Assembly: GCF_002160515.1 (NCBI RefSeq)
Contig: NZ_NFKS01000027.1
Coordinates: forward strand, 1-43,460
Source of the DNA: Anaeromassilibacillus sp. An172
GTDB taxonomy: Bacteria; Bacillota; Clostridia; Oscillospirales; Acutalibacteraceae
Reading direction: 5' to 3'
Length of the DNA: 43,460 nucleotides
Both the position numbers and the translations under genes were made by a program. A model generated the notes under the pieces. It saw nothing but the letters and a program-made list of their open reading frames with translations. It made no database searches and was not told the origin of the DNA. Shown piece after piece: positions 26,229-34,310 of the stretch (the stretch's first letter is position 1; each line of letters opens with the position of its first letter).

Positions 26229-26900
26229 ATGAATAAAAGATTATTATCATTATTGATTTGTTTGTGCTTGTTTATATCTGTTTTTGCAGGCTGTTCAGAT
26301 GAAGATACGAAAAAGGAAACTGAAGAAACTACAAATGAAATTACCTCTGAAACAAGCGGAAAAACAGAACCGGTGGTAGAGAGAGGAACCTTAAAATCCT
26401 TTGGAATAGTTCCCGATGATTATGTGTCATTTAGCGCAAAGATGTTTGATATTTTGGGACTTGATACAAAAGAGGATATTTATGTATACAATGTACCTCA
26501 GGAAGCGAAAGTTATATATATAGAAGCCTATTCCTTTGACGGAAGCGGATGGAAAAATGTTTGGGATTCCGGAGCAGGCATAACAGCCCCGTCACATATG
26601 AGCGGAGAAATCGCCATTGAAATAAAAAAGGACTATTCTCTGAAAATATCAGGTGATTACTTTAGTTCAACAACAAAACCTTTAACGTTGTCTGAAAATA
26701 TTGAGAACGTCACAGTTTTAAAGCTTGATGATTTTTGGGAGTTTGAGCTGGACAAGGAAGTACCCGTATATATGATTTTAGCGGACGAAGAGAAAAATGA
26801 GTTTTCATATAATCTGGAGGATTATCCGAGTACGGAAAATCTTGACGGAGTAGATATTGCCCAGGTTTTAACCATTGAGTTTTCAAGCGAACCACTCTAA
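26229..26900 (+). CDS. lipoprotein, tandem paralogue 3
   Basis: 223 residues with AAGGAGG 9 bases before the ATG. The signal ends F-I-S-V-F-A-G-C (Cys22), identical over its last ten residues to copy 2, followed by a Glu/Thr-rich linker. The domain repeats the family landmarks: V-P-Q-E-A-K-V, I-E-A-Y-S-F-D-G-S-G-W, K-E-V-P-V-Y-M-I, and the end L-T-I-E-F-S. A terminator-like hairpin precedes it and a strong terminator follows. It arose by tandem duplication with copy 2. Function unknown. Confidence 0.82.
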   Translation: MNKRLLSLLICLCLFISVFAGCSDEDTKKETEETTNEITSETSGKTEPVVERGTLKSFGIVPDDYVSFSAKMFDILGLDTKEDIYVYNVPQEAKVIYIEAYSFDGSGWKNVWDSGAGITAPSHMSGEIAIEIKKDYSLKISGDYFSSTTKPLTLSENIENVTVLKLDDFWEFELDKEVPVYMILADEEKNEFSYNLEDYPSTENLDGVDIAQVLTIEFSSEPL

Positions 26901-26921
26901 AATTTAATAAGTTTTTTACGG

Positions 26922-26950
26922 AGCAGGCGGAGAAATCCGCTTGCTTTTTT
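26922..26950 (+). terminator. terminator after the lipoprotein cluster
   Basis: AGCAGGCGGA (26922-26931) pairs with TCCGCTTGCT (26936-26945), one G-U pair, closed by a GAAA tetraloop and followed by T5. Confidence 0.85.
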
Positions 26951-27405
26951 GTTTGTAACGGTGATGTGACTGAAAATGAAAGATAAATTAAATTTTTGAC
27001 CGTTTTCAAGTGAGGAGATTAAAAGTGTTTAATTATTAGTTGAATTTTTAGAAAATAAAATTATTTATATTTAAAGTGGCGAATATTATATTTTATACAG
27101 AAAAAAGTTGTTAGTTTGACACGCAATAGTTATCTGGAATAAAAGTATATGATATTGCAGAAGTAAAAAGGCAAATTTGCGTCGGTTATGATTGGCGGAA
27201 ACATTGAAAACGGTCATGAAAATCAAAAACAATCATTATTTTATGCGAAAAAATGACATATACGCTCGAAATAAAGGGGTACAGGTCGTATTTATTAAAA
27301 ATAAATATGGATAAATAGCTATTTTGTTTGATAATGATACATATTTTTATTAAATATGCACAAAAAATCGGGTGAAAGATTGTAACTGATTTTGAACGAA
27401 CTTGC
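26951..27405. other. AT-rich gene-free stretch with inverted repeats ahead of the fructose operon
   Basis: No gene is visible. TGACCGTTTTCAA (26997-27009) recurs exactly inverted at 27204-27216. Two AT-rich palindromes follow: TATTTATT-N3-AATAAATA (27289-27307) and CATATTT-N5-AAATATG (27340-27358), the latter ending 47 bases before the fruR -35. A weaker promoter-like pair TTGACA (27116-27121), 18 bases, TAAAAG (27140-27145) lies inside the 13-bp repeat pair. A role as operators or as a small relic element is inferred. Confidence 0.45.
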
Positions 27406-27434
27406 TTGACTTGAAGATTTTACCGTGCTAAAAT
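27406..27434 (+). promoter_or_regulatory. promoter of the fruR-fruK-fruA-ptsH operon
   Basis: TTGACT (27406-27411), exactly 17 bases, TAAAAT (27429-27434), with TGC directly before the -10 (extended -10). The start is near 27441, about 40 bases before the fruR ATG. Confidence 0.82.
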
Positions 27435-27480
27435 ATATACAACAACAAGGGAGAACAAAGTACAAAGGAGGCGAGATTTT

Positions 27481-28251
27481 ATGCTGACACAGGAACGGCA
27501 CGAAGAAATATGCAGAATAGTTAATGATAAAAAGGCAGTAACTGTTACAGAATTGGTGAAATTGCTGGGAAGCAGTGAGTCAACCATAAGACGTGATTTG
27601 AATTATCTTCACGATAAGGGAAAAATTAAAAAGGTTCACGGCGGAGCTACAAGCCTTATCAACAATTACACAACCAGAGAAGATACGGTTGATGAAAAAG
27701 CTCTTCTTCATATGGAAGAAAAAGAAAAAATCGGACGATATGCGGCAAGTTTGATTGAACCGGGAGAGCTTATATATATAGATGCAGGAACAACAACAGG
27801 ATGTTTGGTTTCAAATATTAAAGATAAAGATTGTATTTATGTTACAAACGGCATAAGCCATGCAAAGCTGTTAGGACAAATGGGATGCAGGGTTTTTGTA
27901 ATTCCGGGAACAATAAGAGGATGCACGGAAGCCATTATCGGAGGAGAAGCCAACGACTATTTGATGCGTTATAATTTTACAAAAGGCTTTTTCGGAGTGA
28001 ACGGCATAAGTCTTGAAAACGGACTTACAACTCCCGACCCGGACGAGGCACGTACAAAAACGGCGGCAATGTCAAGATGCAAACAGTGTTACGTTTTGGC
28101 TGACTCTTCAAAATTCAGAATTGTTACAGCCGTAACATTTGGCCAGCCGGAGGACGCAAGAATTATTACAACTACACTGGAAGAAAAACAATTCAAACTA
28201 AAAACTGAAATTGTGGAGGTTGATCAGTATGATTTATACAGTCACATTTAA
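27481..28251 (+). CDS. fruR: DeoR-family regulator of the fructose operon
   Basis: 256 residues, the usual size; AGGAGG lies 9 bases before the ATG. The N-terminal helix-turn-helix is typical (T-V-T-E-L-V-K-L-L-G-S-S-E-S-T-I-R-R-D-L, then H-G-G-A at about 54). The C-terminal sugar-phosphate-binding domain shows D-A-G-T-T-T (about 101), T-N-G-I, and A-D-S-S-K near the end. Proteins of this type repress the fructose operon until fructose-1-phosphate or a related ester binds. It is the first gene of its own operon, and its stop codon overlaps fruK by 23 bases, so the two are translationally coupled. Operator not identified. Confidence 0.93.
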   Translation: MLTQERHEEICRIVNDKKAVTVTELVKLLGSSESTIRRDLNYLHDKGKIKKVHGGATSLINNYTTREDTVDEKALLHMEEKEKIGRYAASLIEPGELIYIDAGTTTGCLVSNIKDKDCIYVTNGISHAKLLGQMGCRVFVIPGTIRGCTEAIIGGEANDYLMRYNFTKGFFGVNGISLENGLTTPDPDEARTKTAAMSRCKQCYVLADSSKFRIVTAVTFGQPEDARIITTTLEEKQFKLKTEIVEVDQYDLYSHI

Positions 28252-29155
28252 TCCGTCACTGGACTACATAGTAAGAGTTGACGACTGGAATCAAGGAGAG
28301 GTTGTAAGAACCGCAGGAGAGCAGATTTTCCCGGGCGGCAAAGGCGTAAATGTTTCCATAGTTATGCAGAACTTAGGTTTTTCCACAAAGGCTTTGGGAT
28401 TTAAAGCAGGATTTACCGGTGAAGCTTTGGAGCAGATGCTCAGACAGTATGGCTGCGAAACAATGCTTATACCTATTGACAATGGTTTTACAAGAATCAA
28501 TGTAAAGCTTAAATGCCCAAACGAGGAGAAAGAAAAGAGAGAAACAGATATAAACGGACAGGGTCCGAATATCTCAAAGGAACATATAGATAAGCTTTTC
28601 TCCGAGCTTGACAAAATAGAAGAGGGCGACGTGCTTGTGCTTGCAGGAAGTATTCCAAACACATTGCCTGAGGATATTTATCAGCAGATAATGGCAAGAA
28701 TGGTCGGTAAAAATATTAAGATTGCCGTAGACGCTACAAAGGATTTGCTTTTGAATGTTTTACAGTACAATCCTTTCCTTATAAAGCCCAACAACCACGA
28801 GCTGGGAGAAATGTTTGGCGTAAAGATTACAAACACAGGGGACATAGTTACCTATGCCAAGAAGCTTCAGGAAATGGGAGCGAGAAACGTACTTGTTTCA
28901 ATGGCAGGAGACGGCGCACTGCTTTTAACAGAAGACGGAGATATATATCAGAGCTTGCCGCCTAAGGGCAAGGTTGTAAATTCCGTTGGCGCAGGCGACT
29001 CAATGGTAAGCGGATTTATGGCAGGATACCTCAACACAGGGGATTATATGGAGGCTTTGAAAATGGGTCTTTGCACAGGTTCTGCCACAGCTTTCAAGGA
29101 TTGGCTTGCAACCAAAGAGGATGTAATGAAGATTTACAATGAATTTAATCTTTGA
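28229..29155 (+). CDS. fruK: 1-phosphofructokinase
   Basis: 308 residues. The ATG at 28229 is chosen because GGAGG lies 9 bases upstream; it falls inside the end of fruR. PfkB-family kinase that turns fructose-1-phosphate, the product of the PTS, into fructose-1,6-bisphosphate with ATP. Motifs: N-P-S-L-D at about 8, F-P-G-G-K-G-V-N-V-S (about 35-44), and N-S-V-G-A-G-D-S-M-V-S-G-F near 250, whose Asp is the catalytic base. Placed between its regulator and the transporter, so the specificity is well supported. Confidence 0.95.
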   Translation: MIYTVTFNPSLDYIVRVDDWNQGEVVRTAGEQIFPGGKGVNVSIVMQNLGFSTKALGFKAGFTGEALEQMLRQYGCETMLIPIDNGFTRINVKLKCPNEEKEKRETDINGQGPNISKEHIDKLFSELDKIEEGDVLVLAGSIPNTLPEDIYQQIMARMVGKNIKIAVDATKDLLLNVLQYNPFLIKPNNHELGEMFGVKITNTGDIVTYAKKLQEMGARNVLVSMAGDGALLLTEDGDIYQSLPPKGKVVNSVGAGDSMVSGFMAGYLNTGDYMEALKMGLCTGSATAFKDWLATKEDVMKIYNEFNL

Positions 29156-29166
29156 TTTTGTATCTT

Positions 29167-29183
29167 AACAGCGTGACGCTGTT
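29167..29183 (+). other. intercistronic hairpin between fruK and fruA
   Basis: AACAGCG pairs with CGCTGTT around a TGA loop (7-bp stem). No T-run follows, so it is more likely an mRNA processing or stability element than a terminator. Confidence 0.5.
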
Positions 29184-29216
29184 GCAATATATAGAAAAAT
29201 GAAAAGGAGAATGGTT

Positions 29217-31238
29217 ATGCGTATTACAGATTTACTCTCACCTAAGGGTATTGACCTGAATGCGAAAGTTTCCACAAAAGAACAAGCCATAGATAAGCTT
29301 GTATCATTGATGGATGCAACCGGCAAAGTAAATGACGTAGAAGTTTACAAGCAGGCAGTAATCAAAAGAGAAGAGGAAGGCACAACCGCCATGGGCGAGG
29401 GAGTTGCAATTCCTCATGCAAAAACATCAGCGGTAAGTGCACCTGGTCTTGCGGCAATGGTAGTACCATCCGGCTGTGATTATGACACACCGGACGGAGA
29501 ACCGGCAAAGTTGTTTTTCCTTATTGCGGCGCCAAACACAAAAGACAATGTTCATCTTGACGTTTTGGCACAGCTTTCAATCCTTCTTATGGATGACGAT
29601 TTCAGAACAAACCTTATGAATGCAAAGTCCGTTAAGGAATTTCTTCAGATAATCGACGACGCCGAAAGCGATAAAAAGGCTGAGGTTAAAGAGGAAAGCG
29701 CAGACGGATACGCAGTATTGGCAGTTACCGCATGTCCTACAGGTATCGCTCATACATATATGGCTGCCGAGGCTTTGGAGCAGGCAGGAAAGAAGCTGAA
29801 TGTTGCAATAAAAGTTGAAACAGACGGCTCAGGCGGAGCAAAAAATGTTCTCACAGCCGAAGAAATTAAAAAAGCAAAATGCATCATCCTTGCAACCGAT
29901 ACAAAGGTTCCTACAGCCCGTTTTGAAGGCAAAAAGGTTATTCAGGTAAAGGTTGCCGACGGTATTCATAAAGCGGAAGAGCTTGTAACAAGAGCCAACA
30001 ACGGCGAAGGTGAAATCTTCCACGAGGCAGGCAGCAGCAAGGCAAAGGCAGAAGAAGAGGAAAAAGGCGGAGTAGGTCACCAGATTTACAAGCACCTTAT
30101 GAGCGGCGTTAGCCACATGCTTCCTTTCGTTATAGGCGGCGGTATTCTTACAGCTCTTGCATTCCTTGTTGATACAATCTGCGGCTACGGCGGCGCAGCT
30201 TCCGGAAGCTTCGGTTCTATCACACCTCTTGCAGCATTCTTTAAGACAGTAGGCGGCCTTGCAATGGGACTTATGGTTCCGGTTTTGGCAGGCTATATCG
30301 CATATTCAATCGCTGACCGTCCCGGACTTGCTCCAGGTTTTGTAGGCGGACTTATTGCAGCAAACGGAAACGCAGTTATGAACTTTGAAGGCGCAGAGGG
30401 TTTCCAGGGCTTCATCGCTCAGTTTGCTTTCGGAAATACAGGTAACACAGTTTCAGGCTTCCTCGGAGGTCTTGCAGCAGGATTTATCGCAGGCTTTATA
30501 GTTTTGGGACTTGAAAAGCTTTGCGCAAAGTTCCCGCCGTCACTTGAAGGTATTAAACCTACACTTATTTATCCTCTTGTAGGAATTTTTGCAATTGGCG
30601 TACTTATGTACTTTATCTTTAACCCGATTATTGGTATAATAAATACAGCCCTCAGCAATATGCTTCTTGCAATATCCGGCGCAGGAATGATGGTTGTACT
30701 TGGACTTATCCTTGGAGCTATGATGGCTATAGATATGGGTGGTCCTATCAATAAGGCGGCTTATGTATTCGGTACAATGTGCCTCGGTATGGCTGCAACA
30801 GCAGACGCAGCTGCTGCAAACGATTATTACATGATTATGGCAGCTATCATGGTAGGCGGTATGGTACCACCGGTAGGTATTGCTCTTGCAACCACATTCT
30901 TCCCAAATAGATTTACAAAGGCAGAGAGAAACTCAACAGTTTCCAACTATCTTATGGGCGCATCATTCATCACAGAAGGCGCAATCCCATTTGCAGCATC
31001 CGACCCGATTCACGTAATTCCGGCAACAGCAGCAGGTGCCGCAGTAGCAGGCTTCCTTTCAACACTCTTTGGCTGCACACTTATGGCTCCTCACGGCGGT
31101 GTATTCGTATTCGCAACAGTCGGCAATCCGCTTATGTACATTGTATCTTGGCTTGTAGGAAGCGTTGTAACAATGCTGCTGCTTGCAGTGCTCAAAAAAC
31201 CACGTCCTGAGTACGCAGCAGAAAAGGCAGGAAAATAA
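29217..31238 (+). CDS. fruA: fructose-specific PTS enzyme IIABC
   Basis: 673 residues. The ATG at 29217 is chosen because the AAGGAGA site is 7 bases upstream; ATGs at 29199 and 29211 overlap or touch that site. Membrane transporter that imports fructose and phosphorylates it to fructose-1-phosphate. Order of domains: IIA (about 1-150; phospho-His67 in A-I-P-H-A-K), IIB (about 165-260; phospho-Cys173 in T-A-C-P-T-G-I-A-H-T-Y-M-A-A), a charged linker (about 270-290), then IIC with about nine membrane helices starting near 295 (H-L-M-S-G-V-S-H-M-L-P-F-V). Phosphate comes from HPr, encoded by the next gene. A short palindrome TGTTCA-N5-TGAACA (31243-31259) lies between them. Confidence 0.97.
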   Translation: MRITDLLSPKGIDLNAKVSTKEQAIDKLVSLMDATGKVNDVEVYKQAVIKREEEGTTAMGEGVAIPHAKTSAVSAPGLAAMVVPSGCDYDTPDGEPAKLFFLIAAPNTKDNVHLDVLAQLSILLMDDDFRTNLMNAKSVKEFLQIIDDAESDKKAEVKEESADGYAVLAVTACPTGIAHTYMAAEALEQAGKKLNVAIKVETDGSGGAKNVLTAEEIKKAKCIILATDTKVPTARFEGKKVIQVKVADGIHKAEELVTRANNGEGEIFHEAGSSKAKAEEEEKGGVGHQIYKHLMSGVSHMLPFVIGGGILTALAFLVDTICGYGGAASGSFGSITPLAAFFKTVGGLAMGLMVPVLAGYIAYSIADRPGLAPGFVGGLIAANGNAVMNFEGAEGFQGFIAQFAFGNTGNTVSGFLGGLAAGFIAGFIVLGLEKLCAKFPPSLEGIKPTLIYPLVGIFAIGVLMYFIFNPIIGIINTALSNMLLAISGAGMMVVLGLILGAMMAIDMGGPINKAAYVFGTMCLGMAATADAAAANDYYMIMAAIMVGGMVPPVGIALATTFFPNRFTKAERNSTVSNYLMGASFITEGAIPFAASDPIHVIPATAAGAAVAGFLSTLFGCTLMAPHGGVFVFATVGNPLMYIVSWLVGSVVTMLLLAVLKKPRPEYAAEKAGK

Positions 31239-31293
31239 TTTATGTTCAAAAACTGAACAAACGTAATTCTACCAAGAAAAGGAGACAATCAAA

Positions 31294-31551
31294 ATGAAAA
31301 GTTTTAGCTACGTAATCACAGACGCAGAAGGAATCCACGCTCGCCCGGCAGGATTGCTTGTAAGACAGGCAGCAAAGTATCAAAGCGCTATTAAAATCGA
31401 AAAAGGCGGAAAGTCAGGAGACGCAAAAAGAATTTTTGCAGTAATGGGTCTTGCAGCAAAGCAGGGCGAGACAGTTACAATCTCCGCTGACGGCCCTGAC
31501 GAGGATACAGCAATCGCTGAACTCGAGGCTTTCATGAAAGAAAATCTGTAA
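31294..31551 (+). CDS. HPr-like phosphocarrier with Arg at position 46
   Basis: 85 residues, AAGGAG before the ATG. Carries phosphate from enzyme I to the sugar-specific IIA domains. The active-site loop G-I-H-A-R-P-A-G holds His15 at its normal number. At the position where Gram-positive HPr has the regulatory Ser46, this protein reads D-A-K-R-I-F-A-V-M with Arg46; the spacing is unchanged (85 residues, no gap), so the replacement is real. Without Ser46 it cannot be phosphorylated there by HPr kinase and should not act as co-repressor with CcpA. It is the last gene of the fructose operon and may be a pathway-dedicated carrier, with the general HPr elsewhere in the genome. Confidence 0.93.
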   Translation: MKSFSYVITDAEGIHARPAGLLVRQAAKYQSAIKIEKGGKSGDAKRIFAVMGLAAKQGETVTISADGPDEDTAIAELEAFMKENL

Positions 31552-31586
31552 ACACCTCATATTAAATAATATAAAACCCCAAAGAG

Positions 31587-31617
31587 ACGCTCCGGCACAT
31601 GTGCCGGAGCGTTTTTT
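31587..31617 (+). terminator. terminator of the fructose operon
   Basis: A 26-base perfect palindrome (31587-31612; left arm ACGCTCCGGCA, central CATG) followed by T5. Very stable. Confidence 0.92.
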
Positions 31618-31655
31618 GTGAAAAAAGTAGAAAGTGAAATAATTCCTGTTTTTAG

Positions 31656-31684
31656 TTGACAGATGGGATTTATTGTGATATATT
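31656..31684 (+). promoter_or_regulatory. promoter of the Fur/PerR-type gene
   Basis: TTGACA (31656-31661), 17 bases, TATATT (31679-31684). Just downstream lies the weak palindrome TTAATA-N8-TATTAA (31687-31706), which could be an autoregulatory site but does not clearly match a 7-1-7 Fur or Per box. Confidence 0.72.
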
Positions 31685-31721
31685 ATTTAATAGTAAAGAT
31701 TATTAATAAGGAATGATTATT

Positions 31722-32111
31722 ATGATTAAGCGAAACACTATTCAGCGTGCTATGGTTTTGGATGCTGTAAATAAGTTGAAGTGTCACGCTACTGCGGATG
31801 AGGTATATCAAATAGTTGTGAATGAACACCCGAATATAAGCAAAGGAACAGTATACAGAAATCTGAACCAGCTTGCCGAAATGGGAGAGATAAGAAAAAT
31901 CGAAGTTCCCGGCAATGCGGACAGATTTGACCACAGATGCCACGACCACTATCACGCCAGGTGTCTGAAATGCGGTAAGGTTTTTGATGTGGAAATGGAC
32001 TACATAAAAGACCTTGAAAAGCAAATAAAGGACGCTCACGGATTTCAGTTCAGCGGACACGACCTTATGTTTAAAGGTATTTGTCCGGATTGTCAGAAAA
32101 AAGAAAAGTGA
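31722..32111 (+). CDS. Fur-family regulator, PerR-like
   Basis: 129 residues. The ATG at 31722 is chosen because AAGGA is 9 bases upstream; an ATG at 31713 touches that site. N-terminal winged helix (T-I-Q-R-A-M-V-L-D-A-V, then G-T-V-Y-R-N-L-N-Q-L, the recognition helix). The C-terminal dimer domain has the structural zinc site C-L-K-C and C-P-D-C, and the metal-sensing cluster D-R-F-D-H...H-D-H-Y-H. The Asp in R-F-D-H suggests the PerR type, which senses peroxide through iron oxidation, but Fur or Zur cannot be excluded by eye. It is followed by a PTPS-like gene 68 bases on, probably on the same transcript. Confidence 0.9.
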   Translation: MIKRNTIQRAMVLDAVNKLKCHATADEVYQIVVNEHPNISKGTVYRNLNQLAEMGEIRKIEVPGNADRFDHRCHDHYHARCLKCGKVFDVEMDYIKDLEKQIKDAHGFQFSGHDLMFKGICPDCQKKEK

Positions 32112-32179
32112 TACATGGCTGTTTATAAATGCGTATGCGGGCGCATAAACCCGTAAATAATTTATTAGGAGATGATTTT

Positions 32180-32749
32180 ATGAGAAGTATTACAACATTG
32201 GACCTTCAGTATGCACACAGATTTTATGGATTTAAGGGTGAAGCTCAGTATCTTCACGGACACACAGGTGTTTTGACTATAGAGGTAGAGGACACAGTAG
32301 AACCGGGCGTTAACATGGTTTTCCCATGTAATGAAATTCAGAAAACAGCATGGGACGTGCTTAAAAACTTTGACCACGCATTGATTTTGAGAGAAGATGA
32401 CCCGCTTCTTCCGGCTGTACTTGATGTATATGAGAAGCAGGGAATCCGCAACGGAGCTCCTCAGAACACAATGGTTGGAGCAGCATTTAAGACAGAGCTT
32501 GCAACTGCTTATCCTGAGTGCAGACTGGTTGTAACAAAGGAAACCTTGACAGTTGAAGGCATGATTAAGATTGTTTATGATTTGCTCAAAGATAAGCTTA
32601 ACATTGCAAAAATCACATTCACAAGCGGCGTAAATGCGGCTTCTGCTGAATTTACAACAAAGAATAAGATTGACCGCTGTCCTCTCTGCGGAATCGCTCT
32701 TGATGAAAACGGAGTATGCCCTAAGTGCGGATACAGAAAACAGAAGTAA
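32180..32749 (+). CDS. 6-pyruvoyltetrahydropterin synthase/QueD-like protein with zinc ribbon
   Basis: 189 residues from the ATG at 32180 (AGGAG at 32167-32171). The T-fold pterin family is shown by the zinc histidines in Y-A-H-R-F and L-H-G-H-T, by F-D-H-A-L-I-L, and by the conserved Glu in T-V-E-G-M. The family makes 6-carboxy- or 6-pyruvoyl-tetrahydropterin for queuosine or pterins. Two oddities: the catalytic Cys four residues before H-G-H is Ala (E-A-Q-Y-L-H-G-H), with a Glu next to it, and a C-terminal zinc ribbon (C-P-L-C-G...C-P-K-C-G) is added after residue 165. No queC or queE is near. It may have a changed reaction, as in the PTPS-III group where Glu replaces Cys; this is inference. 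Confidence 0.8.
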   Translation: MRSITTLDLQYAHRFYGFKGEAQYLHGHTGVLTIEVEDTVEPGVNMVFPCNEIQKTAWDVLKNFDHALILREDDPLLPAVLDVYEKQGIRNGAPQNTMVGAAFKTELATAYPECRLVVTKETLTVEGMIKIVYDLLKDKLNIAKITFTSGVNAASAEFTTKNKIDRCPLCGIALDENGVCPKCGYRKQK

Positions 32750-32768
32750 AAAGTTAATATAAATGAAG

Positions 32769-32800
32769 AAAGGGACGTCTTAGGGCGTTCCTTTTGTTTT
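32769..32800 (+). terminator. terminator after the PTPS-like gene
   Basis: AAAGGGACGTC (32769-32779) pairs with GGCGTTCCTTT (32784-32794), two G-U pairs, loop TTAG, followed by TGTTTT. Confidence 0.8.
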
Positions 32801-32819
32801 GTGTAGAGATTTTTATCCG

Positions 32820-32848
32820 TTGACACCTGAAAAAATTGAGTATATAAT
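32820..32848 (+). promoter_or_regulatory. perfect consensus promoter of the ATPase-TOPRIM pair
   Basis: TTGACA (32820-32825), exactly 17 bases, TATAAT (32843-32848). Both hexamers and the spacing match the sigma-A consensus fully. The start is near 32855, about 50-70 bases before the gene. Confidence 0.85.
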
Positions 32849-32924
32849 TTAATAAATTGATTATATTTTTATATAAGTGTATGGCGAAGATTTACGACGG
32901 GAGATGAAGCAGTTGCAGGGAGAT

Positions 32925-34310
32925 ATGAATTGCAGGCTCAGCAAAATCGAGCTTAGAAACTTTAAAAATACGGAATACGGTATTGTGGAGATGCCCTCTT
33001 TTGCCAATAAGGAATATTTTTCCCGCAGTGCCGATATTTTGGGGATTTACGGTCAAAACGGTTCGGGAAAGACTGCGGTTGTGGAGTGCATTTCCATACT
33101 GAAAAATCTTCTTGAGGGCAAGACCCTTCCGGCAAACGTGAAAAATTATATTGCCCAAACCAGTGAAACCTGCCAGCTGAGAATTTGGTTTACCGTGGAA
33201 TTTAACGGAGAAAAAAGCCTTTTGGAATATAAGGTGGAGCTGGGAGAAATTTCAAAGGAGCAGACGGGAATAATCACCGAAGAGCTTTTCGCTTCCGAGT
33301 ACAGCGGCAAAAGCTTTAAAAGAAAAAAGCTTATTATAGGCTACAGCTCCGAAAAGGGAAAATCCTTTGTCACACCGGATAAATTATATAAAGACCTTGT
33401 AAAGCTCAGAGAAGAAAGTTCTGTGGATATGATGGTAGCTAGAAGAATTACCCAGCGTGAGGGTGTTTCATTTATTTTCGGCGACGATATGAACCGTGTT
33501 TTTGAACTTTCAAAGGATGTTTTAGGTGTGTGCAGCGGAGTTATCAAAGCTTTAAGAGATTACGCCGCATATGACCTTTTTGTTATTTCAAATGTAAGGG
33601 AATCCCACGACCACAATATCTGCCTGATACCTGTGCTGTCGGGAGCTGAGGACAAAAAGGAAGAGAGCAGAAAGTATTTTGTTCCCGTTGACGAGCCATT
33701 TGTTTTGGAAAAAAGCAAGTTTGTATTTTTTGAAAATATACTTAAAAAAATGAACACCGTTATATGTACAATAATTCCAGGCCTTAACATAGACATCCAC
33801 AGCTTCGGGGAACAGCTTATGGAAAACGGCAAGGAGGGAGTAAAGGTTCAGCTTGTGTCAAAAAGGGGAGATGTGACAATTCCCCTTAAATATGAATCGG
33901 AGGGTATTATAAAAATAATATCCCTGCTTAACCTGCTTATGTGCGTGTACAATAATCCCTTTATGTGCCTTGTGGCAGATGAGCTGGACGCAGGAATATA
34001 TGAATATCTGTTGGGAGAGCTTCTCTCTGTTTTCCGCAGAGGGGCAAAGGGTCAGCTTTTGTTTACCTCACACAATCTGAGAGCCTTGGAAATGCTTGAT
34101 AAAACCAGCGTGATTTTTTCAACAGTAAATCCGGAAAACAGGTATATACGCCTTAAAAATGTGAGAAATTCAAACCTCAGGGACATATATCTGAGAAGCA
34201 TTATACTTGGCGGACAGGATGAAGAGATTTACGACGAAACCGACGCAATAGAGATGGGAAGAGCTTTCAGAAGCGCAGGAAAGGCGGTGCGCAGTGAAGA
34301 ACAAAACTAA
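32925..34310 (+). CDS. AAA ATPase of a putative defence pair (AriA/RloA/OLD type)
   Basis: 461 residues from the ATG at 32925; ATG 32904 and GTG 32877 are in-frame alternatives, and none has ideal ribosome-site spacing. The start L-S-K-I-E-L-R-N-F-K-N is typical of SMC-like AAA_15/AAA_21 ATPases. Walker A is G-Q-N-G-S-G-K-T (43-50). An ABC-type signature-like S-E-G-I-I-K-I-I-S-L-L lies near 325, Walker B is L-V-A-D-E-L-D (D352, E353), and the switch is T-S-H-N (H383). Between the ATPase halves lies a long insert (about 100-310) of helical, charged sequence. The stop overlaps the next gene by 17 bases. Together they match the layout of PARIS (AriA-AriB), RloA-RloB and related anti-phage modules, in which the ATPase senses a phage protein and releases the TOPRIM effector. 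Specific family is not settled. Confidence 0.85.
   Translation: MNCRLSKIELRNFKNTEYGIVEMPSFANKEYFSRSADILGIYGQNGSGKTAVVECISILKNLLEGKTLPANVKNYIAQTSETCQLRIWFTVEFNGEKSLLEYKVELGEISKEQTGIITEELFASEYSGKSFKRKKLIIGYSSEKGKSFVTPDKLYKDLVKLREESSVDMMVARRITQREGVSFIFGDDMNRVFELSKDVLGVCSGVIKALRDYAAYDLFVISNVRESHDHNICLIPVLSGAEDKKEESRKYFVPVDEPFVLEKSKFVFFENILKKMNTVICTIIPGLNIDIHSFGEQLMENGKEGVKVQLVSKRGDVTIPLKYESEGIIKIISLLNLLMCVYNNPFMCLVADELDAGIYEYLLGELLSVFRRGAKGQLLFTSHNLRALEMLDKTSVIFSTVNPENRYIRLKNVRNSNLRDIYLRSIILGGQDEEIYDETDAIEMGRAFRSAGKAVRSEEQN

Noticed and set aside
27205-27218. cre-like site (TGAAAACGGTCATG) before the fructose operon
   Set aside because: The last positions do not match the CcpA consensus; it is explained by the 13-base inverted repeat.
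31687-31706. Fur/Per box at the PerR-like gene
   Set aside because: The palindrome is AT-rich and lacks the 7-1-7 form; kept only as a remark under the promoter.
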